64,000 nt of DNA from Dechloromonas sp. ZY10 (lineage in GTDB: Bacteria > Pseudomonadota > Gammaproteobacteria > Burkholderiales > Rhodocyclaceae). The stretch lies in the NCBI RefSeq assembly GCF_041378895.1, contig NZ_CP144212.1, positions 3,147,501-3,211,500 on the forward strand, read 5' to 3'. Positions 60,154-64,000 of this stretch are shown one piece after another. Under the pieces are notes generated by a model. It did not search any database, had not been told where the DNA came from, and saw only the letters and a program-made list of their open reading frames with translations. The position numbers were made by a program, and so were the translations under genes. Position 1 is the stretch's first letter. Each line of letters starts with the position of its first letter.

Positions 60154-60787
60154 ATTTCTTCTCCAGGCGGGCAAAGCCCCAGGTCAGCACCAGGGTCATC
60201 AGCAGGTAGAACGCAGCGGCAACAACGAAGGGCATGGTCGTAAAATCGCGCTGGACCAGGCCGCGCGCAGCGCGCAGCAGATCATTCATGGCCAGCACGT
60301 AGATCAGCGAGGTGTCCTTGACCAGGGTAATCGTTTCATTGCTCAAGGGCGGCAGGATGCGCTTGACCATCTGCGGCAGGATGATCCGCCGCATCGTCTG
60401 CGCCCGGCTCATGCCCAGCACCTGCGCCGCCTCGTATTGCCCCTTGCCGATCGACTGGATGCCGGCGCGGAAGATTTCGGCAAAATAAGCCGCGTAATTG
60501 AGCACGAAGGCGAGAATCGCTGCCGGGAAATCGGGCAGGCGAATGCCGATCACCGGCACGAAAGGCAGCGCAAAATAGATGAACAGCATCTGCAGCATCA
60601 GCGGCGTGCCGCGCATCAGCCACACATAGCCGCCCACCAGCGTCCGCGCCAGCGGCCAGCGCGACAGGCGCAGCAAGGCCAGGCTCAAGCCCAGCGGCAC
60701 CGCCAGCAACAGCGTCAGGGTAAAGACCTGCAGCGTGACGCCCGTGCCATCGAGCAATGGCCCGAGTATCTGTAGGAAGTAATCCAT
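60134..60787 (-). CDS. Polar amino acid ABC transporter permease
   Basis: 217 residues with about five membrane segments. The HisM/GlnP features are [20 protein letters not shown] at the start, [20 protein letters not shown], and the EAA loop [24 protein letters not shown]. Only one permease gene is present, so it probably works as a homodimer, as in GlnP. GGGAG precedes the ATG. Confidence 0.95.
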   Translation of the reverse strand: MDYFLQILGPLLDGTGVTLQVFTLTLLLAVPLGLSLALLRLSRWPLARTLVGGYVWLMRGTPLMLQMLFIYFALPFVPVIGIRLPDFPAAILAFVLNYAAYFAEIFRAGIQSIGKGQYEAAQVLGMSRAQTMRRIILPQMVKRILPPLSNETITLVKDTSLIYVLAMNDLLRAARGLVQRDFTTMPFVVAAAFYLLMTLVLTWGFARLEKKYAVYDD

Positions 60788-60815
60788 GCTTGCTCCCCGC
60801 CCGCAGGACGGGAGA

Positions 60816-60840
60816 CGGGCCCCGCTATGCGCGGGGCCCG
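60816..60840 (-). other. Strong hairpin between binding-protein and permease genes
   Basis: CGGGCCCCGC (60816-60825) and GCGGGGCCCG (60831-60840), loop TATGC, four bases after the binding-protein stop. Hairpins here commonly keep the binding-protein mRNA more abundant than that of the permease, by 3'-end protection or partial termination. Confidence 0.75.
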
Positions 60841-60844
60841 GAGT

Positions 60845-61636
60845 TTACTTGACGATGTTCTTGCCGAACCACTCGGTCGAAATGCGGGCAGCAGCGCCGT
60901 CTTTCTTCATCTCGTCCATCGCCTTCTGGATCTTGCCGAGCAACTCGGCATCGTCCTTGCGCACGCCGACGCCGTATTCTTCGGTACCGAAATGCTCGTC
61001 GAGGATCACGTATTCGCCCGGCTTCTTGGCAGTGTAATAACGACCGACCACCTCATCGACCACCAGCGCGTCGAGACGGCCGGTAGACAAGTCCATCAGC
61101 GCAGTCACGTTATCGCCAAATTTTTTCAGTTCCTTCAGCGTTTTGCCGGCAGCATCCTTGTCGATGGCCTCGACCGCGCTGGAGCCTTCCTGTACGCCAA
61201 CCACCTTGCCAGCCAGATCGGCCTTGGCCTTGACCGGCGAATTGGCGGCGACGATCACGATCTGGCGGTTTTCGAGATACGGCGCAGTGAAGGCAATCTT
61301 TTCCTTGCGCGGCTCGGTAATGGTCAGGCCATTCCACAACACATCCACGCGCTTGCCGCCAAGTTCGGCTTCCTTGGCATTCCAGTCGATCGGCTTGAAT
61401 TCGACTTCGGCACCGAGGCGCTTGGCCGCCTCGCGTGCCAGATCGATGTCGAAGCCAACCAAGTTCCCCTTGGCGTCGCGGAAGCCCATCGGCGGGAAGT
61501 TGTCGTCCAGACCGACCACAATCTTGCTGGCCGGCGCCGGAGCGGCGGTTGCCGGTGCTTCTTCCTTCTTGCCGCAAGCAGTCAGGGACAAGCCGGCCAC
61601 CAGGGCCAGCGCCAGCAGGGAAAACGTCTTTTTCAT
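60845..61636 (-). CDS. Polar amino acid binding lipoprotein
   Basis: 263 residues from MKKTFSLLALALVAGLSLTAC; the lipobox LTAC gives a lipidated Cys at 21. The type II periplasmic-binding (SBP_bac_3) fold is plain: IVVGLDDNFPPMGFRDAKGNLVGFDIDLAR, DVLWNGLTITEPRKEKIAFTAPY, and DALVVDEVVGRYY. The Asp in NLVGFDIDL and the Arg in TEPRKEK are the usual amino acid ligands. The exact substrate is unknown. It is the first gene of the operon. Confidence 0.94.
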   Translation of the reverse strand: MKKTFSLLALALVAGLSLTACGKKEEAPATAAPAPASKIVVGLDDNFPPMGFRDAKGNLVGFDIDLAREAAKRLGAEVEFKPIDWNAKEAELGGKRVDVLWNGLTITEPRKEKIAFTAPYLENRQIVIVAANSPVKAKADLAGKVVGVQEGSSAVEAIDKDAAGKTLKELKKFGDNVTALMDLSTGRLDALVVDEVVGRYYTAKKPGEYVILDEHFGTEEYGVGVRKDDAELLGKIQKAMDEMKKDGAAARISTEWFGKNIVK

Positions 61637-61728
61637 CTGGTCAGCAATCCGAAAAAAGGCACAAGCGAATGTGCAAAGGATCGATTTTCCCCCGAACACT
61701 CGCCCACGGCATCAGGGAAAACCCTTAA

Positions 61729-62850
61729 CTACTCGATATGGCACAGCAGTGCCGGGTCGTTTTTTGCCCCTTCCGCCATCTTGTCGAGACAGGCGATGAC
61801 CTTGAAGCTCGCCGCTTCCATGCTTTCGACGTGGCGCAGCATCTGCTGCACATCACCCTGATCGCGCGCATTCAGCGCAGCGATCCCGGCCTGGTGCACT
61901 TCGATATGCGGCGCCTCAAGCTCGCGATACCCGGGCAACTTGCTGAAGCATTCGCGCCCTTCGCCCTCGTAATACCATTTGCCCAAACGGCAACCGGTAT
62001 GCGCGGCAACATCGCAGGCGGCGAGATTGGTCAGTCCGAAGAGCCCCATGTAAATACGGAATTTGAAGACCAGGTGATCAACCTTGGCGACTTCGACAAA
62101 ACTGTTCAGCGCACCGCCGGCAATCACTTGCTCCATGCGCCGCGCCAGCCCGACCACCTCGGCCATGCCCTCGGTGGCAGCCGTGCCGCGCAAGCTGAAA
62201 CCGCCGGCTGCGGACGACAAACCGTCCATCGCGGCCTTGGCGGCGACCGAGTTGTGACGCACTCCGGCAACCAGTTCGGAGATTTCGCGCGTCGCCTTGG
62301 CCGTACGCTCGGCCAGTTTGCGCACTTCGTCGGCGACGACGGCAAAACCGCGCCCGGACTCGCCGGCACGGGCCGCTTCGATCGCCGCATTCAGCGCCAG
62401 CAGATTGGTTTGATCGGCAATATCGTGGATCAACTGGACAATCGCATCGATCTGCTCGGCCTGATTGGCCAGACTACCCACGGCACCGGCCGCCGCAGAG
62501 GAGTCGTTGGCCAGTTGCTGCAGGCTGGCCGCAATCTCGGTCGTGACCTGGCCGCTGGCTACCGAAGCCGCTGCCGCCTGCACCGCCTGGGCCCGCTCAT
62601 CGCGCAAGACCGCCGCCATCGAACCAAGGCTTTGCTGCGAACCGCCCAGAGTATCGCTGAATGCCGACAGGTGACGCAAAATCTGACGCAGGGTATCGCA
62701 TTCGAACTCCTTGGTCCGCCAAGCTGCGGACTGCTCGGCCAACTGCTCCTGCAAGCTCGCATTGCTCGCTTGCAGCACCTGTTTTTCCTGCTCGAGACGG
62801 GCAAGCTGCGCCTGCAATTCGCTCACTTCCCTGGCCTTGCTCCAGAACAT
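61729..62850 (-). CDS. Soluble chemoreceptor with CZB zinc-binding domain
   Basis: 373 residues, no membrane segment. An N-terminal coiled coil (about 5-60), a short methyl-accepting signalling domain with the hairpin tip [19 protein letters not shown] (near 148) and [22 protein letters not shown], then a C-terminal CZB domain (about 255-373) with the zinc-ligand pattern [27 protein letters not shown] and [10 protein letters not shown]. Related CZB receptors sense zinc or hypochlorite in the cytoplasm. AAGGAG precedes the ATG. No che gene is adjacent. Confidence 0.92.
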   Translation of the reverse strand: MFWSKAREVSELQAQLARLEQEKQVLQASNASLQEQLAEQSAAWRTKEFECDTLRQILRHLSAFSDTLGGSQQSLGSMAAVLRDERAQAVQAAAASVASGQVTTEIAASLQQLANDSSAAAGAVGSLANQAEQIDAIVQLIHDIADQTNLLALNAAIEAARAGESGRGFAVVADEVRKLAERTAKATREISELVAGVRHNSVAAKAAMDGLSSAAGGFSLRGTAATEGMAEVVGLARRMEQVIAGGALNSFVEVAKVDHLVFKFRIYMGLFGLTNLAACDVAAHTGCRLGKWYYEGEGRECFSKLPGYRELEAPHIEVHQAGIAALNARDQGDVQQMLRHVESMEAASFKVIACLDKMAEGAKNDPALLCHIE

Positions 62851-62896
62851 CCGCTACTCCTTCGAGGAAACACTACGACTAATTGGTTAACCCGAA

Positions 62897-62925
62897 ATTA
62901 TCCCTCCTTGTAACCTTGGTGTCAC
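62897..62925 (-). promoter_or_regulatory. Promoter of the CZB chemoreceptor gene
   Basis: On the minus strand GTGACA (complement of 62920-62925), a 17-bp spacer, then GATAAT (complement of 62897-62902), about 45 bp before the ATG. No flagellar sigma28-type site was seen. Confidence 0.5.
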
Positions 62926-62970
62926 AGACTCGTCACCATGCGGCGTCAATTGTTTTTCCCGACCGGCAAC

Positions 62971-63001
62971 AAAAAGGGCGACCCGGTTGCCCGGGTCGCC
63001 C
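62971..63001 (-). terminator. gpmI terminator
   Basis: GGGCGACCCGG (62976-62986) and CCGGGTCGCCC (62991-63001) with loop TTGC. On the minus strand the stem is followed by TTTTTG, 24 bp after the gpmI stop. Confidence 0.92.
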
Positions 63002-63025
63002 TTCCAGGAGAATCGCCGAAGACGG

Positions 63026-64000
63026 TCAGAGACGGCGCAGCAGGCTTTCGTCCCAGGCCGGATGCGCCTCGTAGCCCAGCAGATTGGCTACCGTCGCAGC
63101 GATATTCGAAAGACCTGCCGTTTCGCTCTGCACCAGAGTCAACTGGCCGCCGGTCGCGTAATCGGCAAGGAGCAAGGGCACCGGGTTCAGGGTGTGGGCG
63201 GTCTTGGCCTTGAAACTACCATCCTTGTTCTGTGCCGGCTGCTTGGTCTTCTTGTCCAGTTCGAACATTTCGTCTGCGTTACCGTGATCGGCAGTGATCA
63301 GCGCAACCCCGCCAGCCGCCTCGACCGCCTTGAGCAGGCGCCCCAAGGACAGATCAACCGCCTCGACCGCCATCCGTGCAGCCTCGAAATTGCCGGTATG
63401 CCCGACCATGTCGCCGTTGGCGAAATTACAACGCAACACCTTGTATTCACCGGATTGGATCGCAGCGATCATCGCGTCGGCGATCTCGGCAGCCTTCATC
63501 CACGGGCGCTGTTCGAAGGGCACCACGTCACTCGGTACTTCGAGATAGGTTTCGCCGGCGAACTTGCCGGAGCGGTTGCCGTTCCAGAAGTAGGTAACGT
63601 GGCCGAATTTCTGGGTTTCGGAGCAGGCAAACTGGGTAATCCCGGCCTTGCTGAACCATTCGCCCGAGGTGTTGGTGATCGCCGGCGGCGGCACCAGGAA
63701 GCGCTTGGGCAGTTGCAGGTCGCCGTCGTATTGCAGCATGCCGGCGTAGGTCACGCTCGGCACACGGATGCGGTCGAATTCCTTGAACTCGGCCTCGACA
63801 AAGGCCCGGGTGATTTCAATCGCGCGATCGCCACGAAAGTTGAAGAAGACGACCGCATCGCCGTCTTCGATCGTGCCGATCGGCTGGCCGTTCTCGGCAA
63901 TCACGAATTCCGGCAGATCCTGGTCGATGGTGCCGGGATTTTGCTCGCGCAGGCCGTTGACCGCAGCAGTGGCATTGGCGAACTGCGGGCCTTGTCCGAG
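63026..64000 (-). CDS. gpmI: 2,3-bisphosphoglycerate-independent phosphoglycerate mutase, C-terminal part (cut by window edge)
   Basis: Interconverts 3- and 2-phosphoglycerate in glycolysis using two manganese ions. The last 324 codons are present; the start lies beyond base 64000. The frame is open to the edge (GQGPQFANATAAVNGLREQN at the cut end). Metal and active-site blocks are visible: FFNFRGDRAIEI, VLRCNFANGDMVGHTGNFEA and ITADHGNADEM. The usual NFANPDMVGHTG has Gly for Pro here. It ends in a strong terminator. Confidence 0.95.
   Translation of the reverse strand, partial: LGQGPQFANATAAVNGLREQNPGTIDQDLPEFVIAENGQPIGTIEDGDAVVFFNFRGDRAIEITRAFVEAEFKEFDRIRVPSVTYAGMLQYDGDLQLPKRFLVPPPAITNTSGEWFSKAGITQFACSETQKFGHVTYFWNGNRSGKFAGETYLEVPSDVVPFEQRPWMKAAEIADAMIAAIQSGEYKVLRCNFANGDMVGHTGNFEAARMAVEAVDLSLGRLLKAVEAAGGVALITADHGNADEMFELDKKTKQPAQNKDGSFKAKTAHTLNPVPLLLADYATGGQLTLVQSETAGLSNIAATVANLLGYEAHPAWDESLLRRL

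Overview
The window is chromosomal DNA from a Betaproteobacterium, most likely of the Rhodocyclales (Azonexus/Dechloromonas-like). That rests on three things: the gene order tRNA-Tyr, tRNA-Gly, tRNA-Thr, tuf, tRNA-Trp, secE, nusG, rplKAJL, rpoBC, rpsL, rpsG, fusA; a PhaM-type PHA granule protein; and several acyl-CoA/ABC-uptake clusters typical of anaerobic aromatic degraders. The genus is inference. No phage, insertion sequence, CRISPR array or plasmid gene was seen, and no gap between genes exceeds about 300 bases.

Layout. 1-15670 (minus strand) is the transcription/translation superoperon: fusA (cut by the left edge), rpsG, rpsL, rpoC, rpoB, rplL, rplJ, rplA, rplK, nusG, secE, tRNA-Trp, tuf, tRNA-Thr, tRNA-Gly and tRNA-Tyr. 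15.7-20.3 kb holds a small cytochrome c, ilvD, lgt, a VOC-fold protein and an unknown helical protein. 20.3-26.2 kb is a heavy-metal RND efflux operon (outer membrane factor, adaptor, pump) ending in a PII-like gene. 26.2-28.9 kb has htpX, a NhaR-like LysR regulator and a Crp/Fnr regulator. 29-36.1 kb is an acyl-CoA synthetase followed by a complete branched-chain-type (HAAT) ABC transporter. 36.2-40.8 kb has a PaaK-like ligase with a degenerate P-loop, a secreted protein, a CaiB CoA-transferase, an AEC permease and PhaM. 40.9-50.1 kb has a NarL-type response regulator, two sensor kinases, a membrane-anchored methyltransferase and a fused indolepyruvate:ferredoxin oxidoreductase. 50.2-56.6 kb has an FAD-linked oxidase divergent from a second transporter operon, livKHMGF. 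56.6-64 kb has small membrane/secreted proteins, TerC, a polar amino acid ABC transporter, a soluble CZB chemoreceptor and gpmI (cut by the right edge).

Function. The right half looks like an uptake-and-activation region for amino or organic acids. Two HAAT transporters and one polar amino acid transporter sit beside enzymes that make or move CoA thioesters (AMP-forming ligases, CoA-transferase, 2-oxoacid:ferredoxin oxidoreductase), with PHA-granule and chemotaxis genes nearby.

The most unusual feature is an interspersed palindrome with the exact 14-bp core CACGGTCGACCGTG. It occurs four times perfectly and at least twice in decayed form. Copies lie between genes, just after stop codons, and inside two genes in different reading frames. 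Other regulatory structure includes four 11-bp-spaced CTG(A/T)C repeats before the efflux operon, a terminator hairpin containing the -35 box of the str operon, a likely autoregulatory operator at the Crp/Fnr gene, and an rplL-rpoB attenuator.
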